A stretch of 64,000 nt of DNA from Aricia agestis (lineage: Eukaryota; Arthropoda; Insecta; Lepidoptera; Lycaenidae), in assembly GCF_905147365.1 (NCBI RefSeq), contig NC_056409.1:5771001-5835000 (forward strand), in the 5' to 3' direction. The position numbers and the translations under genes are program-made. Positions 33,876 to 45,230 of the stretch are shown here, piece by piece. The notes beneath the pieces are model-generated. The model did no database searches. It worked only from the letters and a program-made list of their open reading frames with translations, and was not told where the DNA came from. The stretch's first letter is position 1. Each line of letters begins with the position of its first letter.

Positions 33876-34260
33876 GTAATTTTTTTTATCTTTAAGCCAC
33901 TAAGGATGGAGAAGTTGGTATAAAAATCCAGCCTACGTGATACAAAAGATTGAGTTACCTGTATCTTTGAAATAAAAGAACAAATACAAGTAGGTCGAAT
34001 TGATTTGCTACTATTAGTTTTCTGAAATTACGCCTATATGTTTGTATGCGATTCGGTACATCCGAATATTTTTGTACAATTTTACTGTAGACATTTTATT
34101 TGCGCTTTTATTAATAGGAAATATACAAACAGGTCTCTAATTCCGATAGTGAACTACGCAAACACAATTGCACTAAGTCTATATAAATAAAATAGAAGTT
34201 CACCGGATCATCTACTTTATAATACAATTTTGTTAACTAGTAACGGTGTTGTTAAATTTA

Positions 34261-34293
34261 TAAGAATACTGTATAGTATATACAGTATTCTTA
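34261..34293. repeat. Perfect short palindrome
   Basis: TAAGAATACTGTATA and TATACAGTATTCTTA form a 15-bp perfect stem around GTA. Confidence 0.8.
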
Positions 34294-34665
34294 TACTATT
34301 ATAGACAGTATTTCGTGATAGTTACATAGAATGTTGCTTTATATTAAATATTAATGGTTAAATAAAATAACACTGCTTATTTTCATTATACTCCTACACC
34401 GACTAAATGTAATAACATACGTATGTTTAATGCTTTATTCTAATTGAAATGTAGATCACGATGTCAGCTATAAATAAATTTTATGTAATAAATTCCAAAC
34501 GAAGTGTGCGTTTTATAGAAAAATTTATGGTCCAGTGTTGAATGTTGATATAACATATGACGTAGTTGAAATGTCGTCATTTTTGGAATAAGTTTTATTT
34601 TAAAAATATTCTTTATTGCCATTTTTGCGTGAAATGCCTGAATTCTAGTATTTATGTACGTACTA

Positions 34666-34857
34666 TCTATATATAAAACTCAAAGGTGACTGACTGACAT
34701 GGTGATCTATCAACGCACAGCCCAAACTACTACACGTAGGCATCCGCTAAGAAAGGATTTTGATCAATTCCACCTCCAAAGGTTAAAAAAGGGGACGAAA
34801 GTTTGTATATGTATAATAATACTTCTTAATGCGAGCGAAGCCGCGGGCTAAAGCTCG
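34666..34857 (+). mobile_element. Short Helitron-type repeat (AAGCCGCGGGCTAAAGC family)
   Basis: Starts TCTATATATAAAACTCAAAG after an A and ends GCGAGCGAAGCCGCGGGCTA, AAGCTCG; the expected final CTAG appears mutated to CTCG. No coding capacity. Confidence 0.55.
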
Positions 34858-35052
34858 TTTAAAATAAAACTATTTTATTACCTAGGTATTCAAAATCTAC
34901 ACACGTGCGCTATCCTATTACCATTATCTTATAAGGGTTTCGAAGTATCAAGTAACTGAAAAGAATATTTTAAACATGAAAATTGAATAAATAATATCAA
35001 TGGATAATTATTATGTAAGACGTAAAAATAATTATTATATCAACCAATAAAA

Positions 35053-35170
35053 ACCACTGACGAATAAAGTGCCGGATAGGCTATCCACAACTTTTTTGAC
35101 AGATTCTCCATACTTCATCTGTCATGTTAAGTTGTGGATCTGCCTATCCGGCACTTTATTCGTCAGTGGT
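35053..35170. mobile_element. Palindromic MITE, 118 bp
   Basis: ACCACTGACGAATAAAGTGC through GGATAGGC(T)ATCCACAAC is inverted-repeated by GTTGTGGATCTGCCTATCCG through CGTCAGTGGT, with a ~38-nt loop. Arms of about 40 bp are nearly perfect. Confidence 0.85.
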
Positions 35171-35648
35171 GAAACAGGCCCTAAATATTTTTGGTGGGTG
35201 GTTGTTGAACATTTTTCAATAGTAGGTACCTATGGTAGGTATTCACGATTCAGAAAAATGGAAAATTTGCAGCAGTTTAAGCATGAAATTTCTGATGCAG
35301 ATATGTGGTTGACGTTCGTTTATGCATGTTCCTCGCAGGTGGTTGCTGACATGTTGTCCAAATCATTTTTAACTCGCTTTTTCGGTTCTAATTTCTTATC
35401 CGAAAATTTTTGCAAACTATATTATTTAACTGTCACTGCTAAAATTTTATTTCGTTTTCTTTTAATTTGTTAGTTTACGTTGTTTTAATATAGTAACATT
35501 AGTTAGGCAATGTTTCACAATGGGAATATCATTTTATTTATTTTGAATCGCGGTGAGTTAAAAGTAGGTATTTTGTTTCATTCCTATTGAAAATAAAAAA
35601 TGTAACGACATTTTAGAAAAAACTACTCTAATCCTGATATTTATACTG

Positions 35649-35950
35649 TTTTTTTTTTTTTTTTATGAGATAAGGGGGCAAACGAGCAAACGGGTCACCT
35701 GATGGAAAGCAACTTCCGTCGCCCATGGACACTCGCAGCATCAGAAGAGCTGCAGGTGCGTTGCCGGCCTTTTAAGAGGGAATAGGGAAGGGTAGGGATG
35801 GGAAGGGAAGGGAAGGGAATAGGGAATTGGGCCTCCGGTAAACTCACTCACTCGGCGAAACACAGCGCAAGCGCTGTTTCACGCCGGTTTTCTGTGAGAA
35901 CGTGGTATTTCTCCGGTCGAGCCGGCCCATTCGTGCCGAAGCATGGCTCT
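35649..35950 (-). mobile_element. SINE, near full-length (GGGAGAGCC family)
   Basis: Begins with a 16-T run (the A-tail on the minus strand), then ATGAGATAAGGGGGCAAACG, GGGTCACCTGATGGAAAGCA, a G-rich AGGGAAGGG stretch and GGGCCTCCGGTAAACTCACT, ending GAAGCATGGCTCTCCC. The long T-run suggests a relatively young insertion. Confidence 0.85.
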
Positions 35951-36313
35951 CCCACGTATAAAAATGATTTACTAGCCTAACTGCTATCTAGTCGTAATTG
36001 GATTTTAATACAATCATTTCATCATTTTTGAGGCTATGCAAAAATCTTCATACACAAGCACTATTAGGTTTCCATTTTAGCCACGGTAGGGCTGTCCAAC
36101 TGGAAAATACTTTTTTGGTTTCAATAATATACGTCTGGATAGTTTTATGCATGTGTGACTGTGTCGGATTTATTTTATTTAGGCCCGATTAAACAAAACT
36201 TGAAATTGCACGAGTGTGTCAATAGAATAATTTCACTCCTTCAATTTACTCTAGGATAACTTTCTTTTGCGTTTTACCAAGTTACTCGAAGAGTATGAAA
36301 TTAAGCGTCTAAA

Positions 36314-36534
36314 CCTACGAATAATAAAAACTAAGGAATCGTAACTCCCATACTATTACCGTTTTAAATTTGGTTCCTTTTGATCTGTCATGTAACGTCA
36401 GCCTAGTACCGCTCAAGGTCACCTAAATATTGCAAATGTATTGAAATGTGTACCTAAGGTACACTTTTTTGACAAGTATTGTGGAGCATGTTTTTTGACG
36501 GAGTTACTTTTCCTTAGTTTTTATTATTCGTAGG
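36314..36534. mobile_element. MITE inserted at the end of another MITE
   Basis: CCTACGAATAATAAAAACTA at the left is inverted-repeated by TAGTTTTTATTATTCGTAGG at the right; inner GTAACTCC/GGAGTTAC also match. It is flanked by TCTAAA at 36308-36313 and 36535-36540, consistent with a short target duplication within the terminus of the next element. Confidence 0.8.
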
Positions 36535-36701
36535 TCTAAACACACTATGCCGAATTTCCGCGGCGGAAGTTCGGCTTGATTCCGCCTGCAATGTATTTTA
36601 AATTACCGATGACACAGCATGCCGAAATTCCGTCGCGTTTGACATTGCTGACGTAATTATGCGGAATTTCCGCCGCGGAACTTCGGCATAGTGTGTTTAG
36701 A
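36535..36701. mobile_element. MITE with TCTAAACACACTATGCCGAA terminal repeats
   Basis: Left TCTAAACACACTATGCCGAA and TTCCGCGGCGGAA are mirrored by TTCCGCCGCGGAACTTCGGC and ATAGTGTGTTTAGA at the right end. The left terminus is shared with the target site of the MITE at 36314-36534. Confidence 0.8.
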
Positions 36702-37498
36702 TACTAAATGTCAATTATAGTTCACAATGACACCGACCGTGGCAGTTACACCCAGTTGTGCACCTATTCTCAATTTAATATTTACTCCATCAAAATGGGC
36801 CGTGAAAATATTAATCCCACCAAAAACATAAATGTAAAAAAGGAGAGCCAAGTTCAATAAAAAACATTATGCTTGTCTATATGGACTTCGCCGTAAAAAG
36901 AATGAAGATCTAAATGAGTGCCAAGTTGTATAGAAAATCGAAAAATGTATTTATAGGAACCAAATAATATTATGAACAAATAATAAAGTATATTTCTTTA
37001 CTTTATTGAATTTATGTAACAATTATTGCTGTAATTTATATAATGTGAGATCTTAAAGTAAATTAGATTTAACTTGGTCAGTTTTCATTACATCAGTCAT
37101 TTCATAAAGTTATTGCACATTTTAATTCTGATAAAAACTGGCCAATAAATGGCATAATAATTAATAACATTTTTATTACTATATCACACACAACCCTCAC
37201 ATGATACTCAAAAATCCTTTATTCATATCACATAATTATTTATTATGTGCCAGCCCTACCCGGCGGTATTTTCCTCTCAGAATTCAAGCATTCCGTAGGG
37301 CCTTTGTTGTCTTTAACTCCTACCAGGCGCTATGGCGCTTAATTTAAATTTCAAATACTTTAATATTAACAGTAAATGCAAAAATCCGAAGAGAAAATCC
37401 GTTAATCGACTTGGACGAGCTGACTTTGACCTTTGAGACACCGTTATTCTCATTTTGATAGATAAAATATTTTTCAATTCGTCCGTGTGCAGTTTTTA

Positions 37499-37944
37499 GA
37501 GTTCCGTACCCACAGGGTAAAAACGGGACCCTATTACTAAGACTTCGTTGTCTGTCCGTTTGCCCGTCTGTCCGTCTGTCTGTCTGTCTCCAGGCTGTAT
37601 CTCAAGAACCGCTATAGCTAGACTTCTGAAATTTTCACAGATTGTGTATATCTGTTGCCGCTATAACAACAAATACTAAAAAAAATAACAATAATATTTA
37701 ATGGGGGCTCCCATACAAAAAACGTAAACGCTGTTATTGCTCGTAATCAATAATGGTAACAGCTACGCACATAAATTTTTCACAAAATCCTTTATTATAA
37801 TTATACTTTAATAACAAATAATAATATTAAAATAAAATCAAAAATTTAGGGGGGCTCCCATACAAAAAACGCAATTTTTGGCGTATTTTTGCTCTATAAC
37901 GGTACGGAACCCTTCGTGAGCGAGTCCGACTCGCACTTGGCCAC
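37499..37944 (+). mobile_element. GGTTCCG-family element, full-length
   Basis: Starts AGTTCCGTACCCACAGGGTA, AAAACGGGACCC; then (GTCT)n, CCAGGCTGTATCTCAAGAAC, CGCTATAGCTAGACTTCTGA, a GGGGCTCCCATACAAAAAAC block used twice, and the end GGTACGGAACCCTTCGTGAG plus the palindrome GCGAGTCCGACTCGC and ACTTGGCC. The left GGTTCCGTACC and right GGTACGGAACC face each other as subterminal inverted repeats. No coding capacity; superfamily uncertain. Confidence 0.8.
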
Positions 37945-38208
37945 TTGCAGCAAAATTTCAAAGCAAATTGAGATTTACGGAGCTAAATGTTGCTTGATAA
38001 GCTAATTGCGACATTTAAAGTCGATTCGAATTTACAGACAGTGAAACATTACCGGAGCAAGTTTTGCGACTAATTACGAGTTTGCAAAACTTCACAGTTA
38101 ATTTGAAATGTAAATAAATTTATAAACTTTTCAATGTACTGTATTTATTATTAGAAAAGAGAGAATGTTTTTAGTAAAAGAAATCTATATTATTTGAATA
38201 TATACAAA

Positions 38209-38426
38209 CTAGATGATCTCCGCAACTCCGTTGCGCCAAAACTCGTTTATCGCACGGGGACTGTACATTTTCCTGGGAAAAAAGTATTCTATGTCCTTTC
38301 CCGGGACTCAAAGTATCTCTATACCAAATTTCAGCAAAATCGGTTCGGCGGTTCTTTCGTGAAGAGGTAACAGACAGACACACTTTGGCATATATTATAA
38401 TTAGTATATTAGTATGGAAGTATGGA
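38209..38426 (-). mobile_element. Short non-autonomous Helitron (GCGAAAGTGTGTCTG family)
   Basis: On the minus strand it starts TCCATACTTCCATACTAATA after an A and ends GGAGATCATCTAG before a T, as required for Helitrons. The body contains CGAACCGATTTTGCTGAAAT and GAGTCCCGGGAAAGGACATA. Same termini as 12682-12908. Confidence 0.75.
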
Positions 38427-38919
38427 TCTATGAAAAGTAAACATTGATTTATATATCATAAAAAATTCATAAACCATTTTAATTTCATCCTTATACAAAA
38501 CCTGTTTCGGTTACATCGACCTAGAGTGTATAAGCGACGAGATCCCCTTTAAGACAGGAATAAAAAATGTATTCATATTTCTGTACAAATTCAAACTATC
38601 ACACTCCTCGGCCCGGAGGGTACGTGTTTTTGGTCAGCAACGGTGGTCCGTTGCTGACTCTTGTGGTCCAAATTAAACAATTCATAAGTGTCATCAATGA
38701 TCAATGCGTTGGGACAGTGAAGCTATTTGGTTTTAATGTTATAACCATTTTATTATAAGCTCGTTTAAGATGATTAATTAAAATAAAGATTTTTTATAAT
38801 AATATTATGTCTACCGTTGGCTGGTTATTTAATTTTTGTAAAAATGAACTCATTTGATGATGATAAACAAACTTTGTTTTTTAAAGGATCTTACACAATC
38901 TTCACTGCAATGCAACAAA

Positions 38920-39250
38920 TCTTTTTTTTAAATGAAATAAGGGGGCAAACGAGCAAACGGGTCACCTGATGGAAAGCAACTTCCTTCGCCCATGGACACT
39001 CGCAGCATCAGAAGAGCTGTAGGTGCGTTGCCGGCCTTTGGAGAGGGAATAGGGTAATAGGGGAGGGTAGGGATGGGAAGGGAAGGGAATAGGGGAGGGT
39101 AGGGAAGGGAATAGGGTAGGCGATTGGGCCTCCGGTAAACACACTCACTCGGCGAAACACAGCGCAAGCGCTATTTCACGCCGGTTTTCTGTGAGAACGT
39201 GGTATTTCTCCAGTCGAGCCGGCCCATTTGTGCCGAAACATGGCTCTCCC
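38920..39250 (-). mobile_element. SINE, near full-length (GGGAGAGCC family)
   Basis: T-run, then GAAATAAGGGGGCAAACGAG, GGGTCACCTGATGGAAAGCA, an expanded AGGGAATAGGGGAGGG stretch, GGGCCTCCGGTAAACACACT and the end AACATGGCTCTCCC. It matches 35649-35950 closely. Two minus-strand open frames (39144-38928 area) are SINE sequence, not genes. Confidence 0.85.
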
Positions 39251-40330
39251 ACGTATAAATCAACATCTTAGGAGCAGTAGAGCAATATAATAGTAGTAAT
39301 GACGTAGTTCTTATGTAATAACATGAAATTTTCGAATTTCTTATTGTAACAAATCGAAGCAAAGCCTTGAAAACTGCGGTACGGAACATAAAACACAAAA
39401 TTTATATCAACCCCTGTACCAAGTCTTATTACAATAAACAATCGCTATCTTTGTTTACGGTATTCGCTAAAGGGCGGTTTTATAAACAATTTTGAAGATC
39501 ATAATAAAATAAATAAACAGAAAACCGCGAAGTTTAATTGAAAATTTTAATTAAATCACGCTGTAGATGCAAATTACTTACGCAATCCATAGAATAGAGG
39601 GTATCTTATTAAGTTATTACCCACATGTAACCTATGTGTGACGTCTTTATATTGCTTGCTTAACATACTGGTATGATTGGTGTAGTAAAATTGGAATTTA
39701 TTTTTCTCATAAAACAGGTTTCTCTTTCCAGTTACAGCTGATGTCCTCATTTATGTGCACTGCACAGCTTTACTTGAATTGAACATTATTTTATTCTTAT
39801 CTGGATACATTTTTGGGTTTAATTTCATTTTTTTTCTTAAGGTGGCACAAATAAAACGAATGACATTAATTTACGAAGTAAACACCACAGCAGTAAAATC
39901 TAAAAATGCCTGGTCTTGGTTTAATTTTACTTTGTAAATATTTATAAGGCAGTTGCCTAACATTAGTTATCTAGATAGGCTACACTCTACATTTGTTTAT
40001 ACAGGACAATTTGCTTTACCGAAAAAACGTTCAAAATAATCATTTTAGTAATTACGGTAAACAAAATTTACCATTTTAATAGAGGAGGAGTTTTCTTAAG
40101 TATTTTCAAACTTGGTCTACAATATCAATATGGTGTATAATTTTAGTGCAATTATTATAAGTCACATTGTTTATTATCATAATTATTTGTTATCTAAATT
40201 ATTAAGCGGACTTAGGCTTCGTGTAAATATTTTTTTTTAGAATCACATAATATTTTTGCTAATTAAAAGAACATGCTTTTAAATTTGACATTTCGGCAAA
40301 ACTCACGCTACATGTATCAGTATTAAATAC
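39251..40330. other. Non-coding stretch
   Basis: AT-rich with no recognised gene or bounded repeat, leading into the 24-bp minisatellite. Confidence 0.4.
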
Positions 40331-40338
40331 GAATACGC

Positions 40339-40975
40339 GTAACACAGCCTCTACGAATACGAGTACGCACTCATGTGCGTATTCGTAGAGGCTGGGCTAC
40401 GCGTATTCGTAGAGGCAGTGTTACGCGTGTTCGTAGAGGCAGTGCTATGCGTGTTCGTAGAGGCAGTACTACACGTGTTCGCAGAGGCAGTGGTATGCGC
40501 GTTCGTAGAGGCAGAGCTACGAGTGTTCGTATAGGCAGTGCTACGCGTGTTTGTAGAGGCAGTGCTACGCGTGTTCGTAGAGGCAGTGCTACGCGTGTTC
40601 GTAGAGGCAGTGCTACGCGTGTACGTAGAGGCAGTGCTACGCGTGTTCGTAGAGGCAGTGCTACGCGTGTTCGTAGAGGCAGTGCTATGCGCGTTCGTAG
40701 AGGCAGAGCTACGCGTGTTCGTATAGGCAGTGCTACGCGTGTTCGTAGAGGCAGTGCTACGCGTGTTCGTAGAGGCAGTGCTACGCGTGTTCGTAGAGGC
40801 AGTGCTACGCGTGTTCGTAGAGGCAGTGCTACGCGTGTTCGTAGAGGCAGTGCTACGCGTGTTCGTAGAGGCAGTGCTACGCGTGTTCGTAGAGGCAGTG
40901 CTACGCGTGTTCGTAGAGGCAGTGCTACGCATGTTCGTAGAGGCTGTGCTACGCGTATATGTAAATACGCAGTAC
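40339..40975. repeat. 24-bp minisatellite, about 26 copies
   Basis: Tandem copies of GTGCTACGCGTGTTCGTAGA plus GGCA. Because 24 is divisible by 3, several frames on both strands stay open throughout (GSATRVRR-like on plus, TRSTASTN-like on minus), so open frames here carry no weight. Variant units (TATGCGCG, GCAGAGCT, TATAGGCA) occur in the same order at about 40493-40550 and 40685-40742, that is 192 bp apart, showing an 8-unit higher-order period. The outermost units toward 40340 are more degenerate. Confidence 0.97.
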
Positions 40976-42509
40976 GTACCTAGAGATTGCATTTTTGGTT
41001 AGTGTTGATTATGTACTGCACGTAGAAACATTTTTTCACATGAGATCGCAATATATTATTACAGCTTTCGTAGTTTTACCTCATTATAATTTTTAATAAT
41101 TTTGGCGGAATATTTTGAGGAGTAAAAAGAGGTAAAATTATTGTTATTTATACTATCATAAGGTCTCAGTTTCAATGCCAATAATGTGGGCGACGTTTGA
41201 TTAGCGTTCAAAACCTATCGCAGGCTTAGATTGGTTCTACTCAATTACACGCCTCAAGCCCTGTGCCTAATACCTATCAGATTAGCCCTCGAAGCAATTT
41301 CGGCTGGCATTAGAACATAGGGGCGGCCTATATTTAGGTGTTTACACAAATGAATTATGTATGAGTTTAGTTTCTAAAAGAGAATTAGATAGATTGATAT
41401 AATACATTGTTATTTGTTACTTGTTTCGTCCAATGTTGGGAATGCGAAAAATTATAATATTATCTATTGTTTTAATGTTGTCCTCTTCAAATTGACACTT
41501 TTTGACCAATTTAATCAAAGGTTTTGAGATATTTCGAGGATTTTTAATGAAAATGTACAGTTCCGGGTAATACTGATACAAAATCACGAACGAAGTTCTA
41601 GGTAACATCTTGTATCACATAACAAATTCGTTTACTGCTTGAATTTGCTCAAAGTTGAAAACAAATACTGTTTTATTGCGTCTCTATTTACATGTAATGT
41701 GAATTTTCATCACAATGTGAACTGATTCGGAACGACGTCTCCACCGAGAGAACATCTAATTCCGGTTTATTTACAGGAATCACTCACAGGAATATTCATT
41801 ACTGTTTGTTTGTCAATGTGACATAAGTCGTAAGTGTGACATAACTTTCGTACATTCATTAGAGCATTCACGGAAATACTGTAGTTTTTCATTTTGTACA
41901 TACACAACAATAGTGCTGTGGTCTCGTAAGTGTAGTATGATTCCAAAAATATCTTTTTCATACAGTGAAATAGCCACAAAGTAAGATGTCAAACCGATTT
42001 CATCACTACAAGCATACATGACAGTCATTTGCTATCATGTACACCTATTCTATCATGTATGTGCTCACAGTCCATTAAAATTTGTGTATTATTGATATAA
42101 AGTCTTTAGTAGTTATCAAAACATTCATTCTAATATCCATACTAGATTATAATATCAATATAGTACCCGCATAATACATATCATCAAAGTAAATCAATAG
42201 TGCCGTCACAAATTAACAGATAGTTATTACTTCCTAATATTTAAGCTGCAATGTAAGTTAAAATATATTACACCCCAATTTGGTAAAATCTGGATAGTAA
42301 AAAGGAGCAAAAACATAGGTTAAATTTGGGTTTATTTTATTCTAGAACGTCCGTGCTGTTTCAACAACGTTAACGGTTGGGTGGTAAAACCGGGGGGTAC
42401 AATATAGCTTGCCTTTAACCGGGTACGTTTTATTTGTAGGTTAACCTAATTTCGTACAGACGCTCGCAGTGACTTCTCGTAAATCGTAATTTTATGTATT
42501 CGTAGTATT
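40976..42509. other. Non-coding stretch
   Basis: No coding family recognised. The 41160-41340 part is less AT-rich and unlike the repeats seen elsewhere in the window, so it may be unique sequence. Confidence 0.4.
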
Positions 42510-42715
42510 TTTTTATGAAATAAGGGGCCAAACGAGCATACGGGTCACCTGATGGAAAGCAACTTCCGTCGCCCATGGTCACTCGCAGCATCAGAAGAGC
42601 TGCAGGTGCGTTGCCGGCCTCTTAAGAGGGAATAGGGTAATAGGGGAGGGCAGAGATGGGAAGGGAAGGGAATAAGGGTGGGTAGGGAAGGGAATGTGGT
42701 TGGGAATTGGGCCTC
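42510..42715 (-). mobile_element. SINE, 5'-truncated (GGGAGAGCC family)
   Basis: T-run, GAAATAAGGGGCCAAACGAG, CGGGTCACCTGATGGAAAGC, then the G-rich stretch, stopping at GAATTGGGCCTCTG. The head of the SINE is missing, as expected from incomplete reverse transcription. Confidence 0.8.
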
Positions 42716-42802
42716 TGCTATCGTTTTATGAATAAAATATGGACAGTTTGCAGTAGTTTTCTATGGAAATAAGTTTTACATGATGTTTCTTCTTCCTAAT
42801 AT

Positions 42803-42957
42803 GGGTTGATTCAGACCGCAACGCGACGCGTAGATGCATTCATATGGAATTGACAGATTCGCAAACATCTCACGTAATTGAAATCTGTCAAATCCATATA
42901 AATTTATGCCGCGCCGCGCCTCGCCTCGCCTCGTCGCGTTGCGGTCTGAATTGACCC
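42803..42957. mobile_element. MITE with GGGTYGATTCAGACCGCAACG terminal repeats
   Basis: Left GGGTTGATTCAGACCGCAAC and GCGACGCG are mirrored at the right by CGTCGCGTTGCGGTCTGAAT and TGACCC, with inner CATATGGA / TCCATATA also mirrored. Length 155 bp. Confidence 0.85.
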
Positions 42958-43689
42958 TTAGGGGCTAGGCCTCTACTTATTCAACTTCTCCCTGTCCTCC
43001 GCCAGTATTTTTAGTTCTCTATATGACATGACATTAGCATTCTTTTATAGCTGACCGTAATTTTTTTGGTCATCCTCTTCCCCTCTTTCCTTCAATTTTG
43101 CGTATATGGTGTATGAAAACCAATTCCCGATTAGCGTCTGAACTCTCATTTGCTGGGGCTTCATCAGCATGAGCTTCATCGACGCGGAAAATATAAACAG
43201 ATATAGTAATAATTATTATATTAATATAAGAAAATAATAGTTCTACGCATTATGCGCCGACAAGAGTATTTTTTATAATCTTTCTTGGCGTTAACTTTCA
43301 TATTTATTGTAGCAAATCTATAATAAATCTAAAATGGAATAGGTGTTTTAAAGACACTATTTATATATATTTTCTTAACTTTCAAAATATATTATTTCTA
43401 ATCAATTAATTAATATAAGGTAAGATAAGGTATCCATTTCAATATCAGCGTTGATATCATCGATTCGTGCCAGCAAATTCGTGAATATGATATCGAAGTC
43501 AAACATCGCACGGATTAGAGACTATCAGGGCTGATAAGGGTCACCCTAAACGAGATTCCATCGCCCCTGCGGTGAAAGGGCAAATGTACAAAATGAAAGG
43601 GTCTAATCGTCGTTTTTGTGCATGCGTAAAAAGTAATCTACGAAACAATTTGGGCTTTGTTTATGTGTTGTATAATGAATTTGCATCTC

Positions 43690-44250
43690 AATTGTTGAGC
43701 GAGTGGTGGCAAGCCGGGGGCGTGGGCTTGAATCCTGCCGACGGTTAAAATAATCGGTCAAGTGCGAGTCCGACTTGCTTACGAAGGGTTCCGTACCGTT
43801 ATAGAGTTAAAATATGGAAAAAAATATTTTTTGTACGGGGCCCCCTTAATTATTTATTTTATTTTAATTTTATTATTTCGTTTTAAAGTATACATATTAT
43901 TAAGGATTTTGTGAAAATTTCAAGTATCTATATGTTGCCATTATGGCTTACGAGCCAAAAAGACCAAAAAAATAACGTTTGTTGTATAGGATTATATATC
44001 CTTAATTTTTTACTTTATTTTATTTTTAGTCTTTGTTGCTATAGTGGCACCAGAAATACATAATCTGTAAAAATTTCAGAAGTCTAGCTATAGCGGTTCT
44101 TGATTTACAGCCCGGAGACAGACAGACAGACGGACAGATAATGAAGTCTCAGTAATAGGGTCCCGTTTTACCCTTTGGGTACGGAACCCTAAAAAAAGGT
44201 TTTTGACGTTCCTGGGTCATGGATGTGGATTGTGTATTAAAGTATAATGT
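43690..44250 (+). mobile_element. tRNA-derived SINE split by a GGTTCCG element
   Basis: Left part: AGCGAGTGGTGGCAAGCCGG, then GGGCTTGAATCCTGCC (a box-B-like pol III element) and GACGGTTAAAA. Right part, after the insertion at 43752-44196: GGTTTTTGACGTTCCTGGGT, CATGGATGTGGATTGTGTAT. A second copy of the right part on the minus strand at 62875-62925 (AAAAAGTTTTCAATGTTCCT) joins directly to a box-B-like block, which supports that the two halves belong together. Confidence 0.7.
43752..44196 (-). mobile_element. GGTTCCG-family element, full-length, inside a SINE
   Basis: Starts with the inverse of the family right end (TCGGTCAAGTGCGAGTCCGA, GAAGGGTTCCGTACCGTTAT) and finishes with the inverse of the left end (GTCCCGTTTTACCCTTTGGG, TACGGAACCCTA). 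TAAAA-like sequence flanks both sides. Confidence 0.85.
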
Positions 44251-44431
44251 TATAAAAAACTTAAATATATAATATATGGTATAAAAGTATTTAATAAACA
44301 TATTTCCGTTGTCTGGTAACAAGTCCTTCAGGTACTTAGCACGGACCAGAATGACGTGGTATGAAGCGTTCATATATTATTATGTATGGACGCTTAACGT
44401 TTAGTACCTAGTTTTATTATTATTATTATTT

Positions 44432-44745
44432 TTTATGAAATAAGGGGGCAAACGAGCAAACGGTTCACCTGATGGAAAGCAACTTCCGTCGCCCATGGAC
44501 ACTAGCAGCATCAGAAGATGCAGGCTGCAGGTGCGTTGCCGGCCTTTTAAGAGGGAATAGGGTAATAGGGGAGGGTAGGGAAGGAAATAGGAGACCCTCT
44601 CCTGGGAAGGGAAAAGGTTGGGTTATAGGGGATTGGGCCTCCGGTAAACACTTGACGAAACACAGCGCAAATGCTGTTTCACGCCGGTTTTCTGTGAGCC
44701 CGTGATATTTCTCCGGTCGAGCTGGTACATTCGTGCCGAAGGATT
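44432..44745 (-). mobile_element. SINE, slightly 5'-truncated (GGGAGAGCC family)
   Basis: T-run after (ATT)n, GAAATAAGGGGGCAAACGAG, GGTTCACCTGATGGAAAGCA, GGGCCTCCGGTAAACAC and GTGATATTTCTCCGGTCGAG, ending near CATTCGTGCCGAAGG without the final GGCTCTCCC. Confidence 0.8.
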
Positions 44746-44920
44746 CGAATCGAGTTTGGAATCGACGAGTGGCAAGCAAATACTATTTTGTCTCATGAGC
44801 GTTCTAACCGTGCACGTTTCCAACACGGCCGTGTTGGAAACATGGCTGAAGAGCCTGTATTTGCGGTACAAATGTATATTGCAACGAATTTCTCTTTTAG
44901 CGATCTATTTTATAGTAAAA

Positions 44921-45230
44921 CTAGATGACGCCCGCTACTTCCTTGCACCAAAATTCGTTTATCGCGCGGACTTTTACAAACAAATGGACTTTCGCCTTTA
45001 TAATAATATTAATACTAGCGTCTAGCTGTTGCCCGCGACTTCATCCGCGTCCATGTCAATTTTTTTATTTTCGTAAAAAATATTTTTTTAATTAAAAAGT
45101 ATCTTATTACTTTTGATACCTCCAAGAGCATGTGTACACAGTTTCATGATGATTCGTCAAGTAGTTTTTGCGTGAAAGCGTTACAAACATTCACGCTTTC
45201 CATTTATAATATTAATGAGGATAAGGATTA
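44921..45230 (-). mobile_element. Two abutting Helitron-type fragments
   Basis: 44921-45018: inverse of the GCGAAAGT family, starting CTAGATGACGCCCGCTACTT after an A and ending CTTTCGCCTTTATAATAATA. 45022-45230: starts CTAGCTGTTGCCCGCGACTT, the 3' end of the Lep1-like Helitrons, and runs to GCTTTCCATTTATAATATTA. Both are short of a clean TC start. Confidence 0.55.

Noticed and set aside
35069..35473. 134-codon plus-strand frame
   Set aside because: Begins inside the palindromic MITE and shows no recognisable pattern; treated as chance.
40339..40975. Regular repeats resembling a CRISPR array
   Set aside because: Units are contiguous with no unique spacers, and the window is animal nuclear DNA.
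40351..41002. Long open frames of 60-210 codons on both strands
   Set aside because: All arise from a 24-bp tandem repeat, which stays open because its period is a multiple of three. No start context or unique coding sequence.
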